Shown piece after piece: positions 28,818 to 37,508 of a stretch of DNA of 64,000 nt. Location of the stretch: positions 868,001 to 932,000 of the forward strand of contig NC_016946.1 of assembly GCF_000277125.1 (NCBI RefSeq), given 5' to 3'. Both the position numbers and the translations under genes were made by a program. The notes under the pieces were generated by a model. It made no database searches and was not told the origin of the DNA. It saw only the letters and a program-made list of their open reading frames with translations. Position 1 is the first letter of the stretch. Each line of letters starts with the position of its first letter. The stretch is from Mycobacterium intracellulare ATCC 13950. GTDB lineage: Bacteria > Actinomycetota > Actinomycetes > Mycobacteriales > Mycobacteriaceae.

Positions 28818-30047
28818 ATGGATTTCGGAGGGATGCCGCCGGAGGTCAACTCCGGTCGAATGTACTCTGGCCCCGGGGCGGGGCCGATGCTGGCCGCCGC
28901 CGCGGCGTGGGACGCGCTGGCAGCCCAGTTGCACGCCGCCGCAGCGTCTTACGAGTCGGTGATCTCGAACCTGACCGCCGGGTGGCGCGGTCCTTCATCG
29001 AGCATGATGGCCGCCGCGGCGGCGCCGTATGCGGCATGGATGAGTGCGACCGCCGCCCAGGCCGAGCAGACCGCCAGCCAGGCGAGGGCGGCGGTGGTCG
29101 CGTACGAGGCGGCGTTCCTCGCGACGGTGCCGCCACCGGTCATCGCGGCCAATCGGGCGCAGTTGATGGCGCTGATCGCGACCAATTTTCTGGGTCAGAA
29201 CACCCCGGCGATCATGGCCACCGAGGCCCAGTACGCCGAGATGTGGGCCCAGGATGCCGCGGCGATGTACGGCTACGCCGGTGCCTCGGCGGCCGCCGCG
29301 CAGGTGACGCCATTCGCCCCGCCGCCGCGTAGCACCAATCCGGCCGGGACCGCGGGACAGGCCGCCGCCGTCGCGCAGGCCACCGGCGGCTCGGTCGCGA
29401 CGAACACGGAATCGGCTCTTCCGCAACTGATGTCGGCCGTGCCGCAATCGTTGCAGACCCTGACAACGCCTGCCGCCGCCGCCGATCCACCATCGCTGCT
29501 GTCAGCATTCGACTCGGCGCTCACGGGCCCGTTGGGTCCGGTGTCATTGTTCGGCATCGGGGGCAGCCCGTATCTGCTGGGCGTCGAAAACTACCTGGTG
29601 CCCCAAAACGTGGCGAATGTGAACAGTGCCCGGCAAAGGCTGGACCGGGACCGGTCGGCGCTGGGGCGGTTGGGCGGCGAGGCCAATTCGGGGACGCAAA
29701 TGGTGAGCTCGCCGAGAGCCGCTGGAACCGGAATGTCGCCGGCCATCGGTCGTGCCGGCGTCGTCGGGCGCTTGTCGGTGCCGCCGGGATGGGCGGCGGC
29801 CGCCCCGGAGATCCGGCCGGTCGCCACGGTGATTCCACAAACCGCTTTTGCCGGCGCTCCTTCGGCCCTCGCGGCCGAAGGAGAGGGATCGCTGTTCTCC
29901 AGCATGGCCGCGTCGGGTCTGGCCGGGCGCGCCATGGCCGCCACCGGCGGTGGCTCCGCGCGGGCATCGGGCATCGGCGCCGGTTTCGGGCGCGCCGCGA
30001 CCACGGCCACGATCATCGTCATCAACGCGGACGACCCGCAGGAATAG
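28818..30047 (+). CDS. PPE family protein, SVP subgroup (first of two)
   Basis: A 409-residue PPE protein. The 180-residue N-terminal PPE domain begins [20 protein letters not shown] and contains the WxG-type motif GWRGPSS near residue 60 and [16 protein letters not shown]. The SVP signature [12 protein letters not shown] lies near residue 315, placing it in the PPE-SVP group exported by ESX-5-type secretion. The ATG at 28818 was chosen over 28812 because GAGG is seven bases upstream and PPE proteins normally start MDFG. No PE gene precedes it. It is followed after 35 bases by a second PPE gene with a closely similar N-terminus. Confidence 0.93.
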   Translation: MDFGGMPPEVNSGRMYSGPGAGPMLAAAAAWDALAAQLHAAAASYESVISNLTAGWRGPSSSMMAAAAAPYAAWMSATAAQAEQTASQARAAVVAYEAAFLATVPPPVIAANRAQLMALIATNFLGQNTPAIMATEAQYAEMWAQDAAAMYGYAGASAAAAQVTPFAPPPRSTNPAGTAGQAAAVAQATGGSVATNTESALPQLMSAVPQSLQTLTTPAAAADPPSLLSAFDSALTGPLGPVSLFGIGGSPYLLGVENYLVPQNVANVNSARQRLDRDRSALGRLGGEANSGTQMVSSPRAAGTGMSPAIGRAGVVGRLSVPPGWAAAAPEIRPVATVIPQTAFAGAPSALAAEGEGSLFSSMAASGLAGRAMAATGGGSARASGIGAGFGRAATTATIIVINADDPQE

Positions 30048-30082
30048 CACGCACTATTTATCGCGAAGAACATGGAGTGACA

Positions 30083-31459
30083 ATGGATTTCGGAGCATTT
30101 CCGCCGGAGATCAACTCTGGTCGAATGTACGCCGGTGAAGGCGCAGGCTCAATGTTGGCCGCGGCGTCGGCATGGGATGGGTTGGCCGCCCAACTGCACT
30201 CTGCGGCGACGTCGTATGAGTCGGTGATCTCGAACTTGACCAGCGGTTGGCAGGGGCCGTCCTCGCTGACCATGGCCGGTGCGGCCGCGCCGTATGCGGC
30301 GTGGATGAGCACGACCGCCGCTCAAGCCGAACAGGCTGCCTCTCGGGCCAGAGCGGCCGCGGCGGCGTACGAGGCCGCCTTCACGGCGACGGTTCCCCCG
30401 GTGGCGATCGCGGAGAACCGCGGCCGGCTGGCGTCGCTGGTGGCGACGAACCTTCTCGGGCAGAACACCGCCGCGATCGCGGCCAGCGAGGCGGAGTACG
30501 CACAGATGTGGGCGCAAGACGCCGCCGCGATGTACGGCTACGCCGGATCTTCGGCGATCGCTGCGCAATTGGAGCCCTTCAACGCGCCACCGCAAACCAC
30601 CAACCCAGCGGGAGGAGCCGCCCAATCAGGCGCGGTCGCCCAAGCCGCCGGTACGGCGCCCGCCCACGAGCAGTCGGCCTTGTCGCAGCTGATGTCGTCG
30701 ACCCCGCGAACGCTGCAAAGCTTCGCGTCGCCTTCCGCATTGCCGGCGGCCGATCCGTCGTCATTGGCGACATGGTTGAACAACCTGAATTCCACGCCGT
30801 TGGCGAAGATCGCCGCGAACATCGAGTTCGTCACCAAAGGCATCCGCCCGGTCAACGACACGTTGCTGAGCCTCAGTTTGGGCCTGGTGGCAACGGCACG
30901 GACGTGGGGTGACACCGCCGTCGAACTCGAAGGGCCGCTGTTCGCTTCGCTGGGTTCGAGCACCCCGGCCGTAGGAGCCGTTGGCGCGTCTGCGGTGACC
31001 GCAGGTCTCGGCAATGCGGGTCTGGCGGGGGCGTTGTCGGTACCGCCGAGCTGGGCCGTGGCCAGTCCCGCGGTCAAGCTGGCCGCCACCGTGTTGGAGT
31101 ACACCAGCGCGGGTGCCGCGCCGACGGTCGCGGCCGGCGCGGGTGCCCTCGGTCAGCTGGGCTTGGCGGGCCTGGCCGGAGGAGCGCTGGGTGGTGCGGT
31201 GCCCCGCGCGGTCGCCGCAAGCCCCACCCGGGGATTGGGCCGCCGCTCGTCGGACAACGACGACAAGACCCCGGACAAACTGAAGACGGTCCTGGCGGAA
31301 CTGCAGGAGGCGCCGGAGTCGGTTCAGCACTGGCACACCGACAAGGCGCACCTGGAAAGCCTTTTGGATCAGCTGTCGAAGAAGCCGGGTGTCCACGCGG
31401 TGCACTTGTCCTCGGCCGACAAGTCCAAGGCCACACCGCCACGGGCAACGTGGGGATAG
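30083..31459 (+). CDS. PPE family protein, SVP subgroup (second of two)
   Basis: A 458-residue PPE-SVP protein starting [20 protein letters not shown], with [10 protein letters not shown] and [16 protein letters not shown] in the PPE domain and [14 protein letters not shown] near residue 320. After the SVP region comes an unusual acidic-basic tail of about 85 residues ([22 protein letters not shown] and further charged helices) that the first PPE lacks. N-terminal similarity with the upstream gene indicates tandem duplication. GGAG lies before the ATG. Both proteins should be secreted or surface-exposed; a specific function is unknown. Confidence 0.93.
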   Translation: MDFGAFPPEINSGRMYAGEGAGSMLAAASAWDGLAAQLHSAATSYESVISNLTSGWQGPSSLTMAGAAAPYAAWMSTTAAQAEQAASRARAAAAAYEAAFTATVPPVAIAENRGRLASLVATNLLGQNTAAIAASEAEYAQMWAQDAAAMYGYAGSSAIAAQLEPFNAPPQTTNPAGGAAQSGAVAQAAGTAPAHEQSALSQLMSSTPRTLQSFASPSALPAADPSSLATWLNNLNSTPLAKIAANIEFVTKGIRPVNDTLLSLSLGLVATARTWGDTAVELEGPLFASLGSSTPAVGAVGASAVTAGLGNAGLAGALSVPPSWAVASPAVKLAATVLEYTSAGAAPTVAAGAGALGQLGLAGLAGGALGGAVPRAVAASPTRGLGRRSSDNDDKTPDKLKTVLAELQEAPESVQHWHTDKAHLESLLDQLSKKPGVHAVHLSSADKSKATPPRATWG

Positions 31460-31486
31460 TGAGAAGGGGCCTAACTCACCACCGGC

Positions 31487-31879
31487 TTATCCCGTTGAAG
31501 CATTTGCGCGTTGTTGATTGGCCAACGCAGTAAGGCCTAAGCCAAGAAACAGCGCTGCGCCACCCCCGGTAACGATTGCGCCGGCTGGCGGCAAGGTCTG
31601 GCGTTGGACGCCGCGGAGTGCTGCAACGATGTCCAGTGCGTCGGTGAGCAGCCCCAGTTGCAACGCCCGGGTGCGTAGCTGCTGTGACGGGTCCGTGACC
31701 GCGAGCGCCAGAGTCAGTTCGCGAGACCCGAACAACTGAGTAATGAATGGCTGCTGTCTCGCGGAAGCGAGCCCAAACAGACGCGCCGCCCTCGCCGGTA
31801 CAGCCCATGCGGCGACACCGGTGGCGAATCGCAGTGCGGCGAATGTGGGGATGAGGGCGCTGTTCGGTGCAGTGGTCAT
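31487..31879 (-). CDS. Small membrane protein, DUF4267-like
   Basis: A 130-residue hydrophobic protein with about three to four membrane segments: IPTFAALRFATGVAAWAV at the N-terminus, LGLLTDALDIVAAL in the middle and TGGGAALFLGLGLTALAN near the C-terminus. The conserved-looking RLFGL and FGSRELTLALAV segments are typical of DUF4267-type actinobacterial membrane proteins, of unknown role. It converges with the second PPE gene. Its start lies about 40 bases from the repeat array next to tRNA-Arg. Confidence 0.75.
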   Translation of the reverse strand: MTTAPNSALIPTFAALRFATGVAAWAVPARAARLFGLASARQQPFITQLFGSRELTLALAVTDPSQQLRTRALQLGLLTDALDIVAALRGVQRQTLPPAGAIVTGGGAALFLGLGLTALANQQRANASTG

Positions 31880-31917
31880 AGGAACATCCTCGTCCTCAAC
31901 TCCCTCATCTAGGGAGT

Positions 31918-32005
31918 GTCAAGGATCAGCCGAAGTAGCTGTCAAGCATCTGCCGAAACACCGTCAAGCATCACCCGAAGGCGAAACGACAAGCATCAAC
32001 CGACG
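31918..32005 (+). repeat. Four-unit direct repeat array, resembling a transposon end
   Basis: Four imperfect 18-bp copies of GTCAAGCATCNNCCGAAG start at 31918, 31941, 31963 and 31988, all in one orientation and spaced 22-25 bp. The first is preceded by T, giving TGTCAAGG. Multiple spaced transposase-binding repeats beginning with TGT are typical of the ends of IS21-family elements; that identification is inference. No transposase gene and no second, inverted end is found in the window, so this would be a solo remnant beside the tRNA gene. Confidence 0.55.
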
Positions 32006-32019
32006 TCATACAACAAAAG

Positions 32020-32092
32020 TGCCCCCGGCAGGATTCGAACCTGCGACACCGGCTTTAGGAGAGCCGTGCTCTATCCCCTGAGCTACGAGGGC
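32020..32092 (-). tRNA. tRNA-Arg (anticodon CCU)
   Basis: The reverse strand folds as a complete cloverleaf of 73 nt without an encoded CCA. The acceptor stem pairs GCCCUCG with CGGGGGC including one G-U pair, and the D stem pairs GCUC with GAGC. The anticodon stem CGGCU/AGCCG encloses the loop CUCCUAA, and the T arm GCAGG-UUCGAAU-CCUGC is perfect. Anticodon CCU reads the rare arginine codon AGG. Such tRNA genes are frequent integration sites, which fits the transposon-like repeats just downstream of its 3' end. Confidence 0.95.
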
Positions 32093-32140
32093 GGACGGCC
32101 TGAGCTTACCGGGCTGGATCAAAAGCCGAGGGCCACGGCG

Positions 32141-32959
32141 TCAGCGCAGTTCGGCGATCACCTTCGAGAAGTTCTCGATGTTGTTGTCCTGCACGGTGAA
32201 GGATGAGACACCGTACTTGTCGCGGTACGCGATCAACGTCTCGGCGATTTCGCGGGGGGAACCGCTGAGCACCGAGGGCTGGGACAGGATCTCCTCATCG
32301 GACAGGTCCGGCGCGTAGCTGCGGGTCAGCTTCAGGTCCGGCTCGGTCTCGCCGACCCGCGGCATCGCCGTGATCGCCAGATTCAGCTCCAGGGCGTCGA
32401 AGCGATCCCCCGCGGCGTTGCGGACGAAATCGACACGTTCGGCGAATGGGTCCTCGACCGCGCGCACCTTGGAGCCGGTCAGGCCGATGATGTCGGCGTT
32501 GCGGGCGGCGATGGTCAGCACCCGGTCGCCGTTGCCGGCGATGATGAGCGGCGTCGACGGGTGGTGTTCCTTCAGGTACTTCGTCATGTGTTCGAGGTAG
32601 TCGACGCGGGCACCGGCGCTGGGATAGGGGATCTCGGCGGCTTCGAACTCTTCGCGGACGTAGCCGGTGCCCAGCCCGATTTCGAGGCGGCCGTCGCTGA
32701 GCAGATCGAGGGCCTGCATGTCCCGGCTGAGCAGGGCCGGCTTGTAGAAGGCGGAGTTGAGCACATACATGCTCAGCTTCAGCGTGGTGGTGACCATCGC
32801 GACCGCGGTCAGCGTCGGGAAGGGCGCCGCCGCGCCCAAATGGTCCGGCACACAAAGAATGTCGAAACCGGCGTCTTCAGCCCGCTTGGCCTTGTCGAGC
32901 AGCGCCTCGCGGGACTTAAAGAACCGCATGCTCATTCCGAAGCGAAAATCCTTGGCCAC
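32141..32959 (-). CDS. LLM-class F420-dependent oxidoreductase
   Basis: A 272-residue luciferase-like monooxygenase-family protein, TIM-barrel enzymes that in mycobacteria mostly use cofactor F420. Recognisable parts are GFDILCVPDHLG near residue 35, DGRLEIGLGTGYVREEFEAA near residue 90 and PLIIAGNGDRVLTIAARNADIIGL near residue 140. The substrate is unknown. The GTG at 32959 is the likely start because a perfect GGAGG lies six bases upstream, inside the end of the preceding gene. It is the last gene of an apparent mntH - hydrolase - oxidoreductase operon. Confidence 0.88.
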   Translation of the reverse strand: MAKDFRFGMSMRFFKSREALLDKAKRAEDAGFDILCVPDHLGAAAPFPTLTAVAMVTTTLKLSMYVLNSAFYKPALLSRDMQALDLLSDGRLEIGLGTGYVREEFEAAEIPYPSAGARVDYLEHMTKYLKEHHPSTPLIIAGNGDRVLTIAARNADIIGLTGSKVRAVEDPFAERVDFVRNAAGDRFDALELNLAITAMPRVGETEPDLKLTRSYAPDLSDEEILSQPSVLSGSPREIAETLIAYRDKYGVSSFTVQDNNIENFSKVIAELR

Positions 32960-32973
32960 CAACAACCTCCGTT

Positions 32974-34053
32974 TTAGCGATCCGACGACATAGACCAACG
33001 ACGAGCGGCCTCGGCCAGCCCTTGGATCAGCACGCTGGTGACCGACGACAAACCGTCATCGCCGGGCAGCGGGCTGCGCGGGCTGATCCCGCGGACCCGC
33101 GCCGAGAGCTCCAGCTGGGTTCCGCCCTGACGCACCCGGTTCACCGGGTTCCGCGGGTGCAGCCCGCGCAATTCCGGTGGCACGTCGTCGAGGTCGGTGA
33201 TGACCTGATAGCCGGTCAGCCGGATGTGGCGGGCCAAATGGGCAGCCAGCTCCCGGTTGCGACCACCGGCCAGCAGCTGTGTGCTGCGCCCGTCGCGGCC
33301 ATAGCCGTGCAGCGACACCGCGACGTCGACATGGTCGAGGAAAGCGGCGAGCCGTGGCGACTCGGCCGGATCGAACAGGGCCGACGGCAGGTGATGCGGG
33401 TAGTGGTCGGGATGACGCACCACATAGACGGACGCACCGGCGGCCTCGGCGGCGCGCTCGGCGATCACGTCGGTCATCTCTTCCAGTCCGCCGCCGTGGA
33501 TCGCCAAAAATCCGAAACGCGAACGCAATTGGCAGCTCTCGGCCACCCCGGGCTCGCTCAGCAACGCCGAAAACGACTGCGGCCCAGGCCCGCACGCCGC
33601 CGACGATTTCGGGCGCGGCCAGCCGGCCGGATCCCAGCGGCGCAAGAACTCGAGCCAGCGTGGGGGCAGCCCGTGCTGCGCGGCACCGTCGATGATGGTG
33701 GGCAGGTAGCCCGGGCGGGGAGGGCCCGGCGTCACCCGGTGGTCGATGTAGACCCAGGCCGGTGACGGCCCGTCGTCGGTGTGCACGGTCAGCCGGTCGC
33801 GCCGGTAGCGCACCGGCACACCCTCGGCGCTGTCCAAGGTCGCCAGGTCGCCGTCGGAGATCTGCCAGAGCACCCCATGCACCTGGTTTCCGGCCAACGG
33901 CTCGACGGTGGCCACGCCTCGCTGGTTGATCAGCCAGTCGTGGTCGGCGAGGACCGCGGGGCGCGGATCGGCGGCGTCGGGACAGCGGCGCGCCATCTGC
34001 CGTACGCATAGGTTCGAGCCGTATGCGAAGTACAGATGACGCAGGGCCGGCAT
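32974..34053 (-). CDS. Gamma-glutamylcyclotransferase / poly-gamma-glutamate hydrolase fusion (Rv0923c-like)
   Basis: A 359-residue two-domain protein. Residues 1-125 look like a gamma-glutamylcyclotransferase (AIG2/GGCT) fold, opening LYFAYGSNLCVRQM with the substrate-binding YGSN loop. Residues 165-345 match the phage-type poly-gamma-glutamate hydrolase family: FLAIHGGGLEEMTDVIAERA, VDVAVSLHGYG, GGRNRELAAHLARH and a GGTQLELSARVRG end, which hold the zinc ligands. Both domains act on gamma-glutamyl linkages. The ATG abuts the mntH stop (TGAATG), so translation is coupled. Domain assignments are from motif recognition; activity is inferred. Confidence 0.75.
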   Translation of the reverse strand: MPALRHLYFAYGSNLCVRQMARRCPDAADPRPAVLADHDWLINQRGVATVEPLAGNQVHGVLWQISDGDLATLDSAEGVPVRYRRDRLTVHTDDGPSPAWVYIDHRVTPGPPRPGYLPTIIDGAAQHGLPPRWLEFLRRWDPAGWPRPKSSAACGPGPQSFSALLSEPGVAESCQLRSRFGFLAIHGGGLEEMTDVIAERAAEAAGASVYVVRHPDHYPHHLPSALFDPAESPRLAAFLDHVDVAVSLHGYGRDGRSTQLLAGGRNRELAAHLARHIRLTGYQVITDLDDVPPELRGLHPRNPVNRVRQGGTQLELSARVRGISPRSPLPGDDGLSSVTSVLIQGLAEAARRWSMSSDR

Positions 34054-35280
34054 TCAGCCGGTCACCGTCAGCCAGACGAGCACCATGTTAAGCAGACTAA
34101 TCAATATGCCGACGCCCCAGCCAAGAATCGTCGTGATGCGGTGGTTGGCGTCGTCGCCCATCAGCTCGCGGTTGCTCGTCAGCTTGATCAGAGGCAGCAC
34201 CGCAAACGGAATGCCGAACGACAGCACCACCTGGGACAGCACCAACGCGCGGGTGGGGTCGAACCCGACCGCCAGGATCACCAGGGCGGGGCACAGGGTG
34301 ATCAGGCGGCGCGCCACCATCGGGATCGACCGGTGCAGCAGCCCCTGCATGATCATGGCGCCGGCGTAGGCGCCCACCGACGAGGACGCCAGCCCGGACG
34401 CGAGGAGACCGATCGCGAACAGCACCGCGATGGTCGCGCCCAGCGTGTTGTGGATGGCGGAATAGGCGCCCTCGATGGAGGCGCTCACGTTGCGGTCCTG
34501 CAGGTTGATCGCGGCGACCAGCAGCATGGCGGCGTTCACCGTGCCGGCCACCGCCATCGCCAGGACGACGTCCCAGCGGGTGATCCGCAGCAGCAGGCGG
34601 CGGTGCGACCCATTGTCGGGATGCCCGTGCCGGTCCAGCACCAGGCCCGAATGCATGTACACCGCATGCGGCATCACGGTGGCACCCAGGATCGCGGCGG
34701 CCAGCAGCACACTCTCGGTGCCGCGGAACCTCGGCACCAGCCCGCCCAGCACATCGTGGGGCGGCGCGGTCTTGACGAAGAAGCTCGCCGCGAACCCGAT
34801 CGCGATGACCAGCAGCAACCCGGTGATGACCCGCTCGAAGATGATCTGTCCGCGCCGGTCCTGAATGCCCAGCAGCAGCAAGGCCACCACGCCGGTGATG
34901 AGCCCGCCGACCATCAGCGGCAAGCCGAACAGGATGTGTAGGGCGATGGCCCCGCCGACGACTTCGGCGGCGTCGGTGGCGATCGCCACGAGTTCGGCCT
35001 GCGCCCAATACACCAGCCGCAGGGGGCTGCTCATCCGCTTGCCCAGAGCGGCCGGCAACGATCGCCCGGTGACCAGCCCGAGCTTGGCCGACAGGTACTG
35101 CACCAGGCCCGCGAGGACGTTGGCCGCGACGATCACCCACAACAGCAGGTAGCCGTACTGTGAGCCGGCGCTGACGTTGGCTGCGACGTTTCCGGGGTCG
35201 ACGTAGGCGATCGCGGCGACGAACGCGGGCCCGAGCAGATACCAGTTGCCCTTGAGCGAGCCCTGGGTGCGCTGCGCCAA
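34054..35280 (-). CDS. mntH: Nramp manganese/divalent cation transporter MntH
   Basis: A 408-residue Nramp family proton-coupled Mn(II)/Fe(II) importer with about eleven membrane helices. The metal-binding signature AIAYVDPGNVAANVSAG in helix 1 and the helix 6 motif GATVMPHAVYMHSGL are intact, as is the transport signature around DAAEVVGGAIAL. The start is TTG at 35280, with GAGGT a few bases upstream; M. tuberculosis MntH (Rv0924c) has about 20 more N-terminal residues. An imperfectly defined inverted repeat lies in the 96-bp upstream gap. It is followed directly by the fusion hydrolase gene. Confidence 0.93.
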   Translation of the reverse strand: MAQRTQGSLKGNWYLLGPAFVAAIAYVDPGNVAANVSAGSQYGYLLLWVIVAANVLAGLVQYLSAKLGLVTGRSLPAALGKRMSSPLRLVYWAQAELVAIATDAAEVVGGAIALHILFGLPLMVGGLITGVVALLLLGIQDRRGQIIFERVITGLLLVIAIGFAASFFVKTAPPHDVLGGLVPRFRGTESVLLAAAILGATVMPHAVYMHSGLVLDRHGHPDNGSHRRLLLRITRWDVVLAMAVAGTVNAAMLLVAAINLQDRNVSASIEGAYSAIHNTLGATIAVLFAIGLLASGLASSSVGAYAGAMIMQGLLHRSIPMVARRLITLCPALVILAVGFDPTRALVLSQVVLSFGIPFAVLPLIKLTSNRELMGDDANHRITTILGWGVGILISLLNMVLVWLTVTG

Positions 35281-35292
35281 CGTGACCTCGAT

Positions 35293-35316
35293 TCACTTCA
35301 CCGAATAAGAAAGTGA
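35293..35316. promoter_or_regulatory. Inverted repeat upstream of mntH
   Basis: TCACTT and AAGTGA are perfect arms separated by 12 bases, 13-36 bases upstream of the mntH start codon. Next to it stands AGGTTAG (35317-35323), reminiscent of half a DtxR/IdeR box. A metal-responsive repressor site is an attractive reading, but the match to known MntR or IdeR consensus is incomplete. Confidence 0.3.
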
Positions 35317-35376
35317 GGTTAGTCGAACATCCCGTCGGCCTGCTCAGCGGCCGCGGTGTTTTCGTGCCGTCCCGGC

Positions 35377-36453
35377 TCAGGCCGGACGGTAGAGCCCCTT
35401 GCCGGTGATCAGCGGCAAGTCGAGCGTGGTGACGATTCCCGGATCGGCGGCCACCACCGCGGGAATCGCGTTGACGACTCGCATCGCGGTGGCCACCAGC
35501 CCGGCGTGGTTGTGGTCGCCCTTGCGGCTGCTCAGGCAGATGTCCATGGCGTACGACGGCTCGCCGGTGACCTCGATCCGGTAGGAGCCACCCTCCTGTG
35601 CGGGCTGCGGCCAGTCCGGGCACAGGTCCTCGCGCAGCCGGGTGACGTGTTCAAGGACGACGACGGGATCGCCGTTGACCATGCCGAACACCTCGAAGCG
35701 CAGCGCCGCGGCGGTGCCCTTGGCGATATGACCCGAGGCGATGTCGAAGTCCTCGGGGGCGGGCACGCGCACGTGCGACTGGGTGACCTCGTCGAGCGAA
35801 ATGCCAAGGCCCGCCGCCATTTGCCGGATCACCGAGCCCCACGCCAGGCTGAGCACACCGGGCTGCAGCAACATGGGAATTTCGTCGAGTGGCTTGCCGA
35901 ATCCCATGACGTCGAACATGACCGCCGCACTGTCATAGGTGGCGTAGTCGACGATCTCCATGCACCGGATCTGCTGGATGCTCTGGCAGGTGCCGGCCAG
36001 CGCCAGTGGCAGCAGGTCGTTGGCGAAGCCCGGGTCGATGCCGTTGACGTAGAGGCTTGAATTGCCTTCGCGCGCTGCGTCTTCCAGCGGCTTGATCAGC
36101 TCCTCGGGGATCACCTGCCACGGATACTGCAAGAAGACGGGGCCGCTGCCGACGATATTGATCCCGGCCGCCAGCACGCGCCGGTAATCCTCGAGCGCCT
36201 CGGGCAACCGGTTGTCGGCCAGCGCGTTGTACACCGCGCACTGCGGCCCGGTGGCGAGCACGGCGTCCAGGTTGGTGCTGGCGAGCACCCCCGTCGCCTC
36301 CGCAAGCCCGGCGAGCTCGGCGGCGTCCTTGCCCGCCTTGGCGTCGGACGACACCCACACGCCTTTCAGGTCGAACTCCGGATTGGTGATGAGCGCGCGC
36401 AGCGCGTGGATACCGACGTTGCCGGTGCCCAGTTGGACGACGGGGATGGACAT
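35377..36453 (-). CDS. Dihydrodipicolinate-reductase-like NAD(P)-dependent oxidoreductase (Rv0926c-like)
   Basis: A 358-residue protein, the same length as Rv0926c. It begins with a Rossmann motif, VVQLGTGNVGIHALRALI, followed by a DHDPR-like C-domain. This family includes 2,4-diaminopentanoate dehydrogenase-like enzymes; the substrate in mycobacteria is unknown. AAGGAG precedes the ATG. It follows the SDR gene by 24 bases on the same strand, so the two likely form an operon. A KstR-like operator upstream of the SDR gene may control both. Confidence 0.85.
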   Translation of the reverse strand: MSIPVVQLGTGNVGIHALRALITNPEFDLKGVWVSSDAKAGKDAAELAGLAEATGVLASTNLDAVLATGPQCAVYNALADNRLPEALEDYRRVLAAGINIVGSGPVFLQYPWQVIPEELIKPLEDAAREGNSSLYVNGIDPGFANDLLPLALAGTCQSIQQIRCMEIVDYATYDSAAVMFDVMGFGKPLDEIPMLLQPGVLSLAWGSVIRQMAAGLGISLDEVTQSHVRVPAPEDFDIASGHIAKGTAAALRFEVFGMVNGDPVVVLEHVTRLREDLCPDWPQPAQEGGSYRIEVTGEPSYAMDICLSSRKGDHNHAGLVATAMRVVNAIPAVVAADPGIVTTLDLPLITGKGLYRPA

Positions 36454-36477
36454 GACGTGCTCCTTAGCGGTCGTGGG

Positions 36478-37269
36478 TCACAGGTCCGGGACGGGGATGT
36501 CGAGATTGGGGAAGGTGAGGCCGCCGTCGACCTCGAGGGTCTTGCCGGTCAGGAAGTTGCCGGCGGGAGACGCCAAATAGACTGCCGCAGCGGCAATGTC
36601 GACCGGATCGCCCAGCCGGCGCATCGGGGTGGCCTTCTCCATCGGAGACCGCAGCTCGTCGTTGGAGGCGACCACGTCCAGCGCCGAGGTGAGGATCGAT
36701 CCCGGCGCGATCGCGTTGACCCGAATCCGTGGGCACAGGTCCAGGGCGGTCAGCCGGGTGTAGTGGGACAGCGCGGCCTTGGCGGTGCCGTAGGCCGCGA
36801 AGCCACGTCCGGCCAGCCGGCCCATGGTCGAGGTGATGTTGATGATGCTGCCGCCGCCGGAGTGCTCGAGCATCAACGGCACCGCAGCCACTGTGAGCGC
36901 GTGGGCGGTGCCGACGTTGAAGGTGAAGGCGTCTTTGAGATCCTTCGTCGAGGTCGTCAACAACGTGTTGGGCATGGTTCCCCCGACGTTGTTGACGACG
37001 ATGTCTAGTTTCCCGAATGCCTCGACGGCCTGGCCGGCCAGCTCGGCGGTGGATTCCGGATGCGCCAGGTCGGCGGCCACGACGTGGGCGCGGCGCCCGG
37101 CGGCGCGGACCTGTTCGGCGACGGCCTCTAGTTGGGATTCGGTTCGCGAGGCGATGAGGACGTCGGCGCCTGCCTCGGCGAACGCCAGCGCGATGGCCGC
37201 CCCGAGGCCGCGGCCTGCACCGGTGATGACGGCGACTTTGTCGTCGAGACGGAACCTGTCAAGGATCAT
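36478..37269 (-). CDS. Short-chain dehydrogenase/reductase (Rv0927c-like)
   Basis: A 263-residue classical SDR, identical in length to Rv0927c. The cofactor motif [17 protein letters not shown] sits at residues 11-27, NNVGG replaces the usual NNAG, and the catalytic tetrad is seen as the Ser in NITSTMG and YGTAK with Tyr and Lys. The C-terminal [24 protein letters not shown] is typical. Substrate is unknown; lipids or sterols are possible given the upstream KstR-like box. Start [11 protein letters not shown] at 37269; the longer open frame to 37449 crosses the operator and is unlikely. Confidence 0.92.
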   Translation of the reverse strand: MILDRFRLDDKVAVITGAGRGLGAAIALAFAEAGADVLIASRTESQLEAVAEQVRAAGRRAHVVAADLAHPESTAELAGQAVEAFGKLDIVVNNVGGTMPNTLLTTSTKDLKDAFTFNVGTAHALTVAAVPLMLEHSGGGSIINITSTMGRLAGRGFAAYGTAKAALSHYTRLTALDLCPRIRVNAIAPGSILTSALDVVASNDELRSPMEKATPMRRLGDPVDIAAAAVYLASPAGNFLTGKTLEVDGGLTFPNLDIPVPDL

Positions 37270-37338
37270 GGCGGCCTCTCTTCGTTTCGGTGTCAGGCGA
37301 CACGGTAGCAAGCCGCGGCGGCGCGGATAAGGCATTTC

Positions 37339-37352
37339 TAGAACAAGTTCTA
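37339..37352. promoter_or_regulatory. KstR-type operator upstream of the SDR gene
   Basis: TAGAACAAGTTCTA is a perfect palindrome outside its central two bases and fits the published KstR consensus TNNAACNNGTTNNA. It lies 70 bases upstream of the SDR start and 157 bases before the first pstS. KstR is the TetR repressor of sterol/lipid catabolism genes in mycobacteria. Another TetR protein with a similar site cannot be excluded. Confidence 0.55.
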
Positions 37353-37443
37353 TTTTTCTATCCGGGGCCGGTTCCGATGCGGCCGTCGGGGCGGCGGCCC
37401 GGTGTCGGTGACGTTGCGCGCGTTGCCAGACCATTTGCCCGTC

Positions 37444-37459
37444 GTTCACCTTGGTGGGG
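37444..37459. promoter_or_regulatory. Possible RegX3/Pho-box-like site before pstS
   Basis: GTTCACC-TT-GGTGGGG is an imperfect inverted repeat about 50 bases upstream of the first pstS start. GTTCACC-type elements are known in phosphate-regulated actinobacterial promoters. With a single imperfect copy the assignment is weak. Confidence 0.25.
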
Positions 37460-37508
37460 TTAGCTCGGTGACGCCGATCTTTGTGGTCCTTACCCGTGAG
37501 GAAGAGAC

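Noticed and set aside
28636..28818. 60-codon minus-strand ORF just before the first PPE gene
   Set aside because: No ribosome site, no family match, and it overlaps the PPE promoter and start codon.
35281..35376. Manganese riboswitch upstream of mntH
   Set aside because: The gap is only 96 bases, and I could not find the conserved yybP-ykoY helices. Only a simple inverted repeat is seen.
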